This document shows, in pieces, positions 1 to 8,474 of a stretch of DNA of 64,000 nt; position 1 is the first letter of the stretch; each line of letters begins with the position of its first letter. The notes under the pieces are model-generated. The model was given only the letters and a program-made list of their open reading frames with translations, did not search any database and was not told the DNA's origin. The stretch is from Vibrio pomeroyi. GTDB lineage: Bacteria; Pseudomonadota; Gammaproteobacteria; Enterobacterales; Vibrionaceae. The stretch lies in assembly GCF_024347595.1 (NCBI RefSeq), contig NZ_AP025507.1:1426001-1490000 (forward strand). Reading direction: 5' to 3'. The position numbers and the translations under genes were made by a program.

Positions 1-1152
1 CTCGAAGCACAACGTGACACCTTACTTTCACCAATAAACAAGGTACTAAATTGGGCTGAAAACAGTGTGCTAGGGGTTATAAATGATGATAGCAATACTC
101 CAATGTCGAATTTAATGCCATTTGCACCATATATAGACAGCAATGGTACAAATCAAGGTTTACACCTAACCAGCCAACCGGTATCTGAAAATTTTTCAGT
201 ACCAACTGTCATCGGTAACAATGAAAAAGACGCTAACACTATGAGCATGTTACCTACTCTCACGTTCTTGATTCCAACTATTTTGGAGTTATTACAAGAG
301 GATATCGACAACGGTACTTTTGAATCACTTAGCGAAGGCAATAAAGATTTAGAATTAGCGGTATGGCTTCAAGTTGATGACAACCAACAACGAGTAATCG
401 ATGTAGTTTCAGCGCTTTCGTTAGAAGAAGTTCAAACACAGATCGAACTAGGTGACCTACTCGACTTATTGCCATCAACGGCGTACGAAGCGGTAACTAA
501 GTTGTTTTTCGGTCTAGGCAATGCTGACTTCAACAATGATGTACTAGGTTTATCCGATTACGCGCCATGGTCTGAGAATGAACTTGGTGGTGCAACAAAG
601 AACATGTCACAGTTCAAGACATTAATGAATGACATGCTGTTCCAAGCCCCTGCACGAAACCAAGCGATTCTTTCTTCTGAAGATATGAACGCCCCAGTGT
701 CTATGTACCACTTTGCGTATAAGCCTAGCTTTAACGTTTGGACATACAACACTAGTGGTGAGAATGGTGACCTAGATATTGGCGATGCTTTAAAAACTAT
801 CGCATGTATCTCAGCTGCTTGTAATGCATCGGAACTGCCGTTTGTTTTTAACAAACCATTAAAGTTAGACGGCACATCAGTTCGCCCAACATCGAAAGAT
901 CGCGCACTTATGAATGACATGTCGCGTTTATGGTTCAGTGACCGTCTATTTAGCGACTATACGTACAGCACACAACTGGACAACGTGCTTTCTATTAATA
1001 GTGATGGTTCGCTAAGCCAAGAGGTCGACTGGGATTCAGTTAAAAATGCTGGTGAAGACACCGATATGCGTAATGGCAGACTTCAAGGCTTGAATGATTT
1101 GGGTCTGACATTGAAGTACATGCCCGATTACTCGATTCCTGAAAAACAGTAG
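1..1152 (+). CDS. Type-B carboxylesterase family protein, C-terminal part (5' end outside window)
   Basis: The reading frame is open from base 1, so this is the 3' part of a longer gene; the GTG at 67 is only an internal codon. The visible 383 residues resemble the C-terminal half of cholinesterase/para-nitrobenzyl-esterase-type alpha/beta hydrolases: FAPYID near the left edge, a YHFAYKPS strand, the block ASELPFVF, and a closing helix with DMSRLWFSD. In that family the block normally reads HGxELxFVF and its His is the catalytic base; here it reads CNASELPFVF, so His appears replaced by Asn. The Ser and acidic residues lie upstream and cannot be checked. It is followed by a hairpin and then a phospholipase D gene on the same strand. 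The family call is moderate, and enzymatic activity is doubtful. Confidence 0.6.
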   Translation, partial: LEAQRDTLLSPINKVLNWAENSVLGVINDDSNTPMSNLMPFAPYIDSNGTNQGLHLTSQPVSENFSVPTVIGNNEKDANTMSMLPTLTFLIPTILELLQEDIDNGTFESLSEGNKDLELAVWLQVDDNQQRVIDVVSALSLEEVQTQIELGDLLDLLPSTAYEAVTKLFFGLGNADFNNDVLGLSDYAPWSENELGGATKNMSQFKTLMNDMLFQAPARNQAILSSEDMNAPVSMYHFAYKPSFNVWTYNTSGENGDLDIGDALKTIACISAACNASELPFVFNKPLKLDGTSVRPTSKDRALMNDMSRLWFSDRLFSDYTYSTQLDNVLSINSDGSLSQEVDWDSVKNAGEDTDMRNGRLQGLNDLGLTLKYMPDYSIPEKQ

Positions 1153-1162
1153 CGCCCCCTCA

Positions 1163-1187
1163 ACAGTGGCCAATTAATGGCCACTGT
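1163..1187 (+). terminator. Hairpin after the esterase gene
   Basis: A perfect 10-bp stem (ACAGTGGCCA / TGGCCACTGT) with a 5-nt loop lies 11 bases after the stop codon. It is followed by a T-rich but not pure T stretch, so it is a weak or partial terminator before the phospholipase D gene. Confidence 0.55.
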
Positions 1188-1216
1188 CATTTATATATTC
1201 CACGCGGAACCCCATT

Positions 1217-2674
1217 ATGAACTTCACACGTATTAATGCGTTGATGGTGTTGCTTTTGTCGATCTTGATAACTGGCTGCGCCCAACCATACCCCGATGTT
1301 GAACCTGACTTCGAAGCAAACTGGCAAAGCACGGAGCACCAAGCTGAGGTGTACCTGATCCCAACTGCACCAGAGGCCTTCGCTCGTCGTATCGAGCTCG
1401 TTCGCCAAGCGCAACACTCTATTGATATGACCTACTTCTCTTGGGAACGTGACACACTTGGTTTGATGCTTCTAAACGAGCTAAAGCAAGCGGCAGATCG
1501 TGATGTTCACGTGCGACTAACCTTAGATGACCTACTGGTTTTTAATGATAAATGGCTAGCGGAATTGGACTCACACCCTAATATTGAGATTCGACTTTTC
1601 AACCCTTTTGAATCACGTAAAGCTGGCTGGATTGGTCGTGCGTTCAACTTCTCCACTCATCAAAAACAACTAGATAATCGGCTTCACGAGAAGTACTTTA
1701 ACGTTGATCATCACTCGATGATTTTAGGTGGAAGAAACATTGGCAATGATTACTTTGGCTATAGCGAGAATGCCAATTTCTTTGATATGGACGTTTTGTT
1801 TCGAGGTGACGTAATCGCGTCTTTCGACAACAATTACCAAGCACTTTGGGATAGCGAATATGTTGTGCCAATTCAAGAACGAATCAAAGTCAAAGAACAA
1901 GGCCAATACAAAGCGTTTACCAAGGCAATAAATAAAGGTGAGAAGAATAAAAAACCGATTACTTTCGATGTTGAGCAACAGATAACCCGCCTGAGCGAAC
2001 CAAGATTTATTAAAGCATCGGTAACGCCTTTATTTGATTCATTAGAGAAACTCAATGACAACAAGCCCTACTTTCGTCAACGTACAGAGCACTTAATGAA
2101 CCAAAAAGTGCCGACACCTTCTAAGGTTATGATTTCTACGCCTTACATGGTTCCAAGCGATAACCAGTTTGTCTTTATCGATGCGCTTACAGATAATCAA
2201 GCCGAAGTCACCTTACTGACGAATTCATCGGCTTCTAATGATTCGGGCTTTGTTCCTGCGTATTACGAAAAACACCGTGAGACTTTACTCGACAAAGGCA
2301 TAAGTATCTACGAGTACAAAAGCCAAGCGATCAATGATGATCACTACTTTCATGTTGATACCTACTACCACAACAAGACAGTAATTTTAGATGAGCGTCT
2401 AACCTATATAGGCTCTTCTAACTTTGATCCAAGATCAGACTTTCTCAACGTTGAGTTTGGTGTGTTGATTGAGAGTGAAGAGTTTGCGAAGCAAGTGACA
2501 CACTACTTAACACGTCAGAAAGAGGATTTGTTCTGGGCTGTATCGCGAGAACAATCAGGTGAGACGAGCTGGACTTCAGGAGACCAAAGCCATACTAAGA
2601 ATCCAAACTACAGTTCATGGAACAAGGTACCAGATTGGTTATTTCGAAAAATGAATGGCGAGTTCGAGCTTTAA
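1217..2674 (+). CDS. Phospholipase D family lipoprotein (two HKD motifs)
   Basis: A 485-residue protein with a lipoprotein signal: hydrophobic residues 8-18 and lipobox ITGC with Cys21, so it is probably membrane anchored facing the periplasm. Two complete HxKx4D motifs mark it as a phospholipase D/cardiolipin-synthase superfamily enzyme: HEKYFNVD near residue 157 and HNKTVILD near residue 385. Each is followed by the usual GGRNIGNDYF and GSSNFDPRS blocks. Family members hydrolyse or transfer phosphatidyl groups through a phospho-His intermediate. The length fits two-HKD cardiolipin-synthase-like proteins, but the lipobox and absence of N-terminal transmembrane pairs separate it from ClsA. 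The substrate cannot be read from sequence. It stands alone, downstream of the esterase fragment and upstream of an insertion sequence. Confidence 0.85.
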   Translation: MNFTRINALMVLLLSILITGCAQPYPDVEPDFEANWQSTEHQAEVYLIPTAPEAFARRIELVRQAQHSIDMTYFSWERDTLGLMLLNELKQAADRDVHVRLTLDDLLVFNDKWLAELDSHPNIEIRLFNPFESRKAGWIGRAFNFSTHQKQLDNRLHEKYFNVDHHSMILGGRNIGNDYFGYSENANFFDMDVLFRGDVIASFDNNYQALWDSEYVVPIQERIKVKEQGQYKAFTKAINKGEKNKKPITFDVEQQITRLSEPRFIKASVTPLFDSLEKLNDNKPYFRQRTEHLMNQKVPTPSKVMISTPYMVPSDNQFVFIDALTDNQAEVTLLTNSSASNDSGFVPAYYEKHRETLLDKGISIYEYKSQAINDDHYFHVDTYYHNKTVILDERLTYIGSSNFDPRSDFLNVEFGVLIESEEFAKQVTHYLTRQKEDLFWAVSREQSGETSWTSGDQSHTKNPNYSSWNKVPDWLFRKMNGEFEL

Positions 2675-2751
2675 GTGTCGGGCTTCGAATTTTAGTTTTT
2701 AATCTTTCACCTGTCCATGTACCGTCCTGATATGGGTTGACACTTGATTGA

Positions 2752-3558
2752 CTAAAACGCTCGATGTATTTCATTGGGCGTTTTGTATTTTAGAGCAGTG
2801 TGAGGCCTATATTCATTATAGATTTTTACTGATTCGGCGACCATTTTCTTTGCTTCATCTAAATCATTCGGTTTATTCAACAGATACTCCATCTTCAATA
2901 TTCCGTTGATCCTCTCTGCTAACGCATTTTGATAACAGTCATAGCCATCAGTCATTGAGCAAGATACATCATACTGTCGATGCAACTCTTGGTATTCAAC
3001 AGAGCAGTACTGAACACCTCGATCTGAGTGATGAACAAGCTCACCTGTATTCTTCCGCTCTTTCAACGCGTTTAAAAAGGCCTGCTTGACCGTGCGAGCT
3101 TTCATATCATCACCTATGTGATAGCCCACGATTTTTCTTGAATAAGCGTCCGTCACTAAACTGAGATAAGTACTACCACACCGCGTTGCTAGATAAGTAA
3201 TATCGGCAACCCATAATTGCTCTGGTCTTTCCGGTATTAAGCCTTCTTTGATTCGATTTGGATGGCAGTAAAAGCGATGATTACTGTTTGTGGTTCGATG
3301 ATAAGCCCTTCGATTCTGCACTAATAATCGATTCATTCTCAGTAGAGAGAATAAGCGGTCTCGCCCGATTTCAATATCGTTCTGAGCAAGTAAATACTTG
3401 ATCTTACGAGTTCCTATACGAGGGTGCATCATCCTTTGCTCCTTCACAAAACCGAGTACTGATTCATCTTTCTTTGTCTGATGAATTTCCGCAACACAGC
3501 GCTTGTAGAAAGCTTGTCGTGTAATACCGATGAAGTGACAAGCTTTAGTGACGGTCAA
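2752..3558 (-). CDS. IS3-family transposase OrfB (DDE integrase core)
   Basis: 268 codons from a TTG, with an HTH_21-type N-terminal region (HPRIGTRKIKYLL) followed by a retroviral-type integrase core. The DDE residues are visible in VADITYLAT (first Asp), HHSDRGVQY (second Asp) and NALAERINGILK (Glu), with the spacing usual for IS3 transposases. In this family OrfB is normally made as an OrfAB fusion by -1 frameshifting. Here the orfB frame is entered at a run of six A residues (plus-strand 3570-3575) near the end of orfA: AGG AAA AAA CGG in the orfA frame becomes AAA ACG after the slip. The TTG is therefore probably not the main entry point. Confidence 0.93.
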   Translation of the reverse strand: MTVTKACHFIGITRQAFYKRCVAEIHQTKKDESVLGFVKEQRMMHPRIGTRKIKYLLAQNDIEIGRDRLFSLLRMNRLLVQNRRAYHRTTNSNHRFYCHPNRIKEGLIPERPEQLWVADITYLATRCGSTYLSLVTDAYSRKIVGYHIGDDMKARTVKQAFLNALKERKNTGELVHHSDRGVQYCSVEYQELHRQYDVSCSMTDGYDCYQNALAERINGILKMEYLLNKPNDLDEAKKMVAESVKIYNEYRPHTALKYKTPNEIHRAF

Positions 3559-3956
3559 CTTTCTGACCGTTTTTTCCTTAATAACTCGGCCTTGCGCTTC
3601 TTTGAGATTCGGACACCGAAATCTCGATCCATGACTTTTACAACCGCTTCAAAGAACTCAGCTTTAAGCTGAGTTTCTTCTAATTGCTGTTCGAGTTCTT
3701 TGATTCGTTGCTCTGGGGTTTGAGTTGAGGAAGAGTTTGACATAGTCGCTCCTAACGCTCTCGATTGTTCTATTCCTTTAGACCAATCTAGTTGACCATG
3801 TTTGCGAAGCCAAACTAAAACGGTAGAGCGACCTTGGATCCCATAACGCTCTTGAGCCTGCTTATAAGTCATTTCGCCTTTTTCAACTTGGCTTACTACT
3901 GCCAATTTAAAGGCAAGAGAATAATCTCGTTGAGTACGTCTACTTGTTGTTTTCAT
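3555..3956 (-). CDS. IS3-family transposase OrfA (helix-turn-helix)
   Basis: 133 codons from the ATG at 3956, preceded by GGAGAG at good spacing; a longer frame from 3974 exists but its start has no such site. The N-terminal half carries a helix-turn-helix (YSLAFKLAVVSQVEKGEM then YGIQGRSTVLVWLRKHG), and the C-terminal part is a Glu/Leu-rich coiled coil (EQRIKELEQQLEETQLKAE) of the kind that mediates multimerisation in IS3 OrfA proteins. The protein binds the element ends. The frame ends in RKKRSES, overlapping orfB by 4 bases, and the six-A run coding for KK is the likely -1 frameshift site. Confidence 0.92.
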   Translation of the reverse strand: MKTTSRRTQRDYSLAFKLAVVSQVEKGEMTYKQAQERYGIQGRSTVLVWLRKHGQLDWSKGIEQSRALGATMSNSSSTQTPEQRIKELEQQLEETQLKAEFFEAVVKVMDRDFGVRISKKRKAELLRKKRSES

Positions 3957-4017
3957 GACACTCTCCAATTTCATGTTGGAAATGTGTCAACCATATTTAG
4001 GACGGTACACCAAATGC

Positions 4018-4043
4018 AAAAAAGCCGCGTAATTCGCGGCTTT
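4018..4043 (-). terminator. Intrinsic terminator of the racemase gene
   Basis: A 9-bp stem (AAAGCCGCG / CGCGGCTTT) with a 5-nt loop; on the minus strand it ends in a run of six T. It lies 29 bases after the racemase stop and 9 bases from the end of the IS3 element. Confidence 0.85.
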
Positions 4044-4071
4044 CTCATGGTTCAAATACACGTATCTAAGC

Positions 4072-4953
4072 TTACAGACGGTAGGTCATCGCTCTTTTGG
4101 CTACGTAGTTCACCATATCAAGCGTTGTGAAGATCGAATTAACATCGTTAATGTCGTAATCCACATGTCCACGCTCAACATACTGCTCAGCGAGACGATA
4201 AATATCAACGACACGCTCAGCTACCGCTTCCATCGGATCTATAAAAGTGACTGTTGGAAATGCCGTCTCAAGTTGCTTTCTAACCAAAGGGAGTTCCGTG
4301 CATCCCAAAATAACCGTATCAACGCCCTTCTCTACGATGCTTTGAACCGCAACAGCTAAAAGTGCCGCATTACGGTCAAACTCGCCCGCTTTAATGCCGT
4401 TGGTTTCTCGGATTGCTTGCCCACATGCGGTCATCTCGCCCGTCACTTCGCCATAGATAGCGCTATGAACGTTATGCTCTTGCTCAAAAGCATCTGGCTT
4501 AACGAATACGAGATTGGCGTCAGTTAGGTAACGGTCATAGATTCCCGAGTTGTATGTGCCGTTGGTACATAAAATACCGACAATAGATTCAGGATTCTGC
4601 TCTTTGATTTGATCAACCGTGGTTTGAAGCATATCGACGATATAAACATTGGTATGTTTTTGAACTTCAGGTCTGAAGTAATGAGCGGTATTGCAGGTCA
4701 TTACGCCAAATTGAACATTGGCGTGTTCTAAAATGCTTGCTGACTCAATTAGCTCTGGAACAGGGTCGATACCGCCTTCGTTGATTGCTTCAGAGCGGTC
4801 TGGGATATCTGAATTTTTAACCACAATCATGGCCATGTGGTCTTGGTCTTTAAGCGCGCCGTGTTCAATCTCTTTCTTAGCGACGATATCTTGGAACAGA
4901 GCATCCGCTTCAGGGCCCATGTTACCAAATACACCAAATCGTACCTTTTTCAT
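4072..4953 (-). CDS. Aspartate/glutamate racemase family protein
   Basis: A 293-residue cytosolic protein of the cofactor-independent Asp/Glu racemase superfamily. The two catalytic cysteines are in place: VMTCNTAH (about Cys87) and ILGCTELPL (about Cys218). The N-terminal FGVFGNMGPEA strand-turn is the usual substrate-side motif of aspartate racemases. Family members interconvert L- and D-aspartate or related amino acids by a two-base cysteine mechanism. It is somewhat longer than the usual 230-250 residues because of a C-terminal extension after about residue 260. It is a single gene with its own terminator, and no amino-acid transporter or peptidoglycan gene adjoins it. MurI is unlikely given the aspartate-racemase-like motifs, but the substrate is not proven. 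Confidence 0.82.
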   Translation of the reverse strand: MKKVRFGVFGNMGPEADALFQDIVAKKEIEHGALKDQDHMAMIVVKNSDIPDRSEAINEGGIDPVPELIESASILEHANVQFGVMTCNTAHYFRPEVQKHTNVYIVDMLQTTVDQIKEQNPESIVGILCTNGTYNSGIYDRYLTDANLVFVKPDAFEQEHNVHSAIYGEVTGEMTACGQAIRETNGIKAGEFDRNAALLAVAVQSIVEKGVDTVILGCTELPLVRKQLETAFPTVTFIDPMEAVAERVVDIYRLAEQYVERGHVDYDINDVNSIFTTLDMVNYVAKRAMTYRL

Positions 4954-5064
4954 TGTTTTTACCTTTGTGTTTGCTAGAGCACAAAGGTTATTACGCTCTG
5001 TCGATTTGATTGAATCCCATTGGATGGATCGTATCCTCGCGAGAGCTTAAACAACGCACAAATA

Positions 5065-6771
5065 TTAGAATTGAGTCCCCAAAGAAAAGTGAATACGAAA
5101 CTCATCGCCTTGAGGCGCATCTAACCCGTAAGCAAAATCGAGTTTTATAGGCACCAATTGTGAGTTCCAAATCAGGCTAAGGCCTGTACCACGCTTCCAA
5201 TCAGCTTCATCATCAAACGCATCACCAACATCCAGAAACGCACCCATCCAGATCGAGCGGTAAACCTGATGTTGGTACTCAAGCCCTGCTGTTAGCATAT
5301 AACGCGCACCTGTTAATTCACCGTTGTCATCTTTTGGAGAAATCGATTCATAACCATAGCCTCGTAAGTTCCCATCGCCACCAGCAAAAAAACGCAGTGA
5401 CGACGGTACATCCGACAACGATTTAGCTATGTTAATGCCGACATTTGACCGGAAATGGAGCTTCTGACTTTCGCTAATATCCCACGAAAGCACGCTGTTT
5501 CCTTCCAACCGCAACAGTCTTGAATCAGAGAACAGATTAGGGTCAGAATACTCAACAGAATAGATGTGTCGATGATTGAGCTCCAATTGATCATTTTTAC
5601 GATCAACCTGAGAAAAACTGATGCCAGGCAACAGTAATTGCGATTGGTCTTCCTCAGACGCCTGACGGTACTGTTCGTGCAAGTACTTGACGTAAATGGT
5701 GCTTTGCCAATCGCTGTCTAATTGCCAATAACGTTCGAACTTAAGATCGTTTGAAAAGCTATTAGTGTCTCGATGATCAATTCGTTTCGATTCAAACTGA
5801 ATACCAAAGTAATCGGTCGTGACTTTCTCCGTGGGGATTTTGTACCCTAGTTGCAGTGATTGCTCTTGTTCAGACAGATACGTCTGTGTTTCAAAGCTGT
5901 GTCCTCTTCGGTTATACCAAGGCTTTGACCAATTTAAAGACGCTCTTAAACCCAGATCGGTAGAATAACCGCCACCCACCTGCACAACATTACGAGAGCT
6001 TGGCTCAGCAATGATTTCGATTGGCACTTCTAGATTGTTATCAAGATGATTAAAGTCACCGTGTACCACGACACTGCGAAACCACTGAGTTTCAAACAAG
6101 TCAGACTGCAGCTCACCCAACTTGATGGTGTCAAAGTCGTCCCCTTGTTTGAATGTGGGAATTTTCTCGATACGCCCAGGTTCAACACCATCATCAGGAA
6201 TACTGATAGCGCCAAACTTGTAGCGTGGGCCACTTGAAAAATGCAGGTGAATATTGGCGATATTTTCGCTAGGAATCACTTCAATCTTAGACTCGACAAA
6301 CCTTCCGTCGAAATAGCCTTTACGTTTTGCCAAAGAGAAAATCGCCCGTTTAGTTTGGTCGTATTCTTGATGGGATAATGGTGAGCCTGAATCTAACTGA
6401 CTTTCCGTGAGTATTTTGATGAATTCTTCATCTCTACTCGCTTCACCTGTGACTTTTACAACCGATTCTGCAATGTACATGACAGGGCCAGAATCGACGT
6501 TCAAGGTTAGGTTATCGCTGTCATCAAGTTCGATATCTATCTCAGGATGATAGTAGCCATAAGGGTTGAGCGCGTCTTGAACCCGTTTCAATAACTTAGT
6601 GTGCGATAGCTGTGAAGCTGGGACATCAACCAAAGGTTCTAAGTATAACTCAACATTTTCAGTGAGAGTTTTGTTCAGCCCTTTAATATTGAAGTCTGCA
6701 CCTATCGCTGCGGGATGAGTAACCATGAAGAGTGAAGCTACCAATATTACTTGTTTAATCGAGGTCTTCAC
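5065..6771 (-). CDS. TamA-like Omp85-family outer membrane protein
   Basis: Residues 1-26 from the GTG at 6771 form a normal signal peptide (VKTSIKQVILVASLF to AAIGA). A longer frame starts with TTG at 6813, but its 14 extra residues would spoil the signal, so I prefer the GTG. After it come POTRA-type repeats (about residues 27-250, e.g. FNIKGLNKTL and FGAISIPDDGVEPG) and then a 16-strand-type barrel with many alternating aromatic strands, ending SLGTQF with the terminal Phe expected for BAM substrates. The architecture and 568-residue length match TamA, which assists autotransporter assembly together with TamB. No tamB gene adjoins it here, so it may be a second, orphan copy or a related D15 surface antigen. 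Confidence 0.78.
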   Translation of the reverse strand: MKTSIKQVILVASLFMVTHPAAIGADFNIKGLNKTLTENVELYLEPLVDVPASQLSHTKLLKRVQDALNPYGYYHPEIDIELDDSDNLTLNVDSGPVMYIAESVVKVTGEASRDEEFIKILTESQLDSGSPLSHQEYDQTKRAIFSLAKRKGYFDGRFVESKIEVIPSENIANIHLHFSSGPRYKFGAISIPDDGVEPGRIEKIPTFKQGDDFDTIKLGELQSDLFETQWFRSVVVHGDFNHLDNNLEVPIEIIAEPSSRNVVQVGGGYSTDLGLRASLNWSKPWYNRRGHSFETQTYLSEQEQSLQLGYKIPTEKVTTDYFGIQFESKRIDHRDTNSFSNDLKFERYWQLDSDWQSTIYVKYLHEQYRQASEEDQSQLLLPGISFSQVDRKNDQLELNHRHIYSVEYSDPNLFSDSRLLRLEGNSVLSWDISESQKLHFRSNVGINIAKSLSDVPSSLRFFAGGDGNLRGYGYESISPKDDNGELTGARYMLTAGLEYQHQVYRSIWMGAFLDVGDAFDDEADWKRGTGLSLIWNSQLVPIKLDFAYGLDAPQGDEFRIHFSLGTQF

Positions 6772-6927
6772 GCCGTTACCCAGTTGCTTAGAACCCGAAT
6801 AGGTTATGAGCAAAGCGTGAAATCACGGAATCTCTTATGAAGGACGCAACCCTACGTACAAACTTAGCTGAATTTGAATACCAGTACACGTTACTCTAGC
6901 TACTTACAGTCCTCGTATTACAGACAC

Positions 6928-6952
6928 AAAAAAGGCGCAATTAAGCGCCTTT
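6928..6952 (-). terminator. Intrinsic terminator of the DEAD-box helicase gene
   Basis: An 8-bp stem (AAAGGCGC / GCGCCTTT) with a 6-nt loop that can pair further, followed on the minus strand by a run of T. It lies about 30 bases after the helicase stop; the other side also has some T, so weak bidirectional activity is possible. Confidence 0.8.
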
Positions 6953-6980
6953 AAAATATCGATTGTTTACTGAATCAGTA

Positions 6981-8270
6981 TCAGTTGTTTTTCAGCCACA
7001 CATCTTGGTTTTGTGCTGCTTTCTTCTTCTTTTTCTTCTTGCCCGTGCCAGCAGGTGGCGCAACAGGTTTAAGCGCGGCAATCAGTTCAGCTGTAGCTTC
7101 TTCATCGACTTCAAAACCTTCGATTTGCTCACGCTCAAGACGAATCTTGTTCTTCTTCTCGATGATTTTGAAGTGATGGTAATCTTCATGATCGATCAGA
7201 GACAACGCTAGACCAACTTCACCGGCACGACCACTTCGGCCAATACGGTGCATGTAGTCTGATGGACTACGCGGTAAATCAAAGTTGATAACCACTGGAA
7301 GCTTTTCAATATCTAGACCACGTGCTGCGATGTCTGTCGCGATCAGAACATCGATCTCGCCAGATTTGAAATCTTCAAGGATACGAGTACGTGAACCTTG
7401 GCCTTTATCACCGTGGAATACTTCTGCAATGATACCGCGCTTGTATAGCTTGTCTGCTAGGTGTTCACAGCTGTTTTTTGCATTCACGAAGATCAGAGCT
7501 TGGCGCCATTCGTGTTGTTGAATTAGGTGAGCTAACAATGCTGTCTTACGGCCTTTTTCTACTTCGAATACACGCTGAACCAGTGTGCTCGCGTTAGCAC
7601 TTTGAAGTTGGACTTCAATTGGGTCAGTCAGTAGCTCATGAGTAAGCGTTTGAACTTGCTCTGGGAACGTTGCAGAGAACAATAGAGTTTGCTTCTTGCT
7701 TGGCAGTAGCTTCAAGATAGCATCTAGTTCTTCTGTAAAGCCAAGGCTTAGCATACGGTCAGCTTCATCAAGCACAAGCGTTTTCACTTTATCAAGCTTG
7801 ATAGCGTTGCTTGAAATAAGGTCAAGTAAACGACCCGGTGTCGCCACCAAGATATCAGTACCGCCACGTAGTGCTTGCATCTGAGTGTTCACAGACACAC
7901 CACCAAATACACAAACCGTTTTAATCGCACCGTTAAAATGGACTGCGTAAGATTTAACGCTGTCAGCAACTTGCTTAGCCAGTTCACGAGTAGGCACTAA
8001 GATAAGGCCAGAAACGAAGTTACCTTTGCCCGAACGACGGTCCAAAGGTGCATCTTCATGGATCTGTTGTAACAGAGGAAGTGCAAATGCCGCGGTTTTA
8101 CCTGAACCCGTATTTGCGCCTGCAATTAGATCGCGTCCTGCTAACACACTTGGAATAACTTGCGCTTGGATAGGCGTTGGCTGTTGGTATTCAAGCTCGG
8201 TAAGACGAGCCATTAAAGGAGAAATTAAGCCAAGATCAGAGAAGTTGGTTGGTGTCGTGGTGTTAGTCAT
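6981..8270 (-). CDS. DEAD-box ATP-dependent RNA helicase (RhlE-like)
   Basis: A 429-residue cytosolic helicase with every DEAD-box signature: Q-motif (QQPTPIQAQ), motif I ANTGSGKT, Ia PTRELA, GG and TPGR, motif II DEAD (LVLDEADRML), motif III SAT, motif V RGLDIE and motif VI HRIGRSGRAG. The two RecA-like domains occupy about residues 20-210 and 225-375. The C-terminal tail is short, with a Lys run (about residue 413), typical of RhlE-group proteins that use a basic tail to hold RNA. It probably acts in ribosome assembly or RNA decay, as known for the group. A second RhlE-type helicase lies at 29.6-30.9 kb. Monocistronic. Confidence 0.92.
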   Translation of the reverse strand: MTNTTTPTNFSDLGLISPLMARLTELEYQQPTPIQAQVIPSVLAGRDLIAGANTGSGKTAAFALPLLQQIHEDAPLDRRSGKGNFVSGLILVPTRELAKQVADSVKSYAVHFNGAIKTVCVFGGVSVNTQMQALRGGTDILVATPGRLLDLISSNAIKLDKVKTLVLDEADRMLSLGFTEELDAILKLLPSKKQTLLFSATFPEQVQTLTHELLTDPIEVQLQSANASTLVQRVFEVEKGRKTALLAHLIQQHEWRQALIFVNAKNSCEHLADKLYKRGIIAEVFHGDKGQGSRTRILEDFKSGEIDVLIATDIAARGLDIEKLPVVINFDLPRSPSDYMHRIGRSGRAGEVGLALSLIDHEDYHHFKIIEKKNKIRLEREQIEGFEVDEEATAELIAALKPVAPPAGTGKKKKKKKAAQNQDVWLKNN

Positions 8271-8474
8271 TAATTGCAGGAACTCAAAGCTAAAATAATA
8301 GCGCGCTATATTAACGTATTTCAGCTGTATTACGTAACTAAATCGCCCATTTCAAGCCTCTAACAGCAATTTAGACCAAGCAGAACGGGACAAAGGCGAC
8401 ACAGTAGCTGTTTAGTGTCGCCCAACCTGCTTTGCTTTATAAATATCGGACTGTTGAAATTGAGTTCCCTGAGT

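Larger units (their letters stand above)
2718..4009 (-). mobile_element. IS3-family insertion sequence, intact
   Basis: A 1292-bp element bounded by imperfect 26-bp terminal inverted repeats starting TGTACCGTCCT (2718-2743 and 3984-4009, the right one inverted). Both ends are flanked by the triplet CCA (2715-2717 and 4010-4012), which fits a 3-bp target duplication as made by IS3-family elements. It carries orfA and orfB on the minus strand. It sits between the converging phospholipase D and racemase genes, just beyond the racemase terminator, and disrupts no gene. The clean duplication and intact reading frames point to a recent insertion. Confidence 0.93.

Noticed and set aside
6772..6813. 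TTG start giving a longer TamA
   Set aside because: The 14 added residues would bury the signal peptide; GTG at 6771 gives a normal one.
6841..6900. 20-codon frame between tamA and the helicase terminator
   Set aside because: No ribosome site, no hydrophobic or charged pattern, and no terminator of its own.
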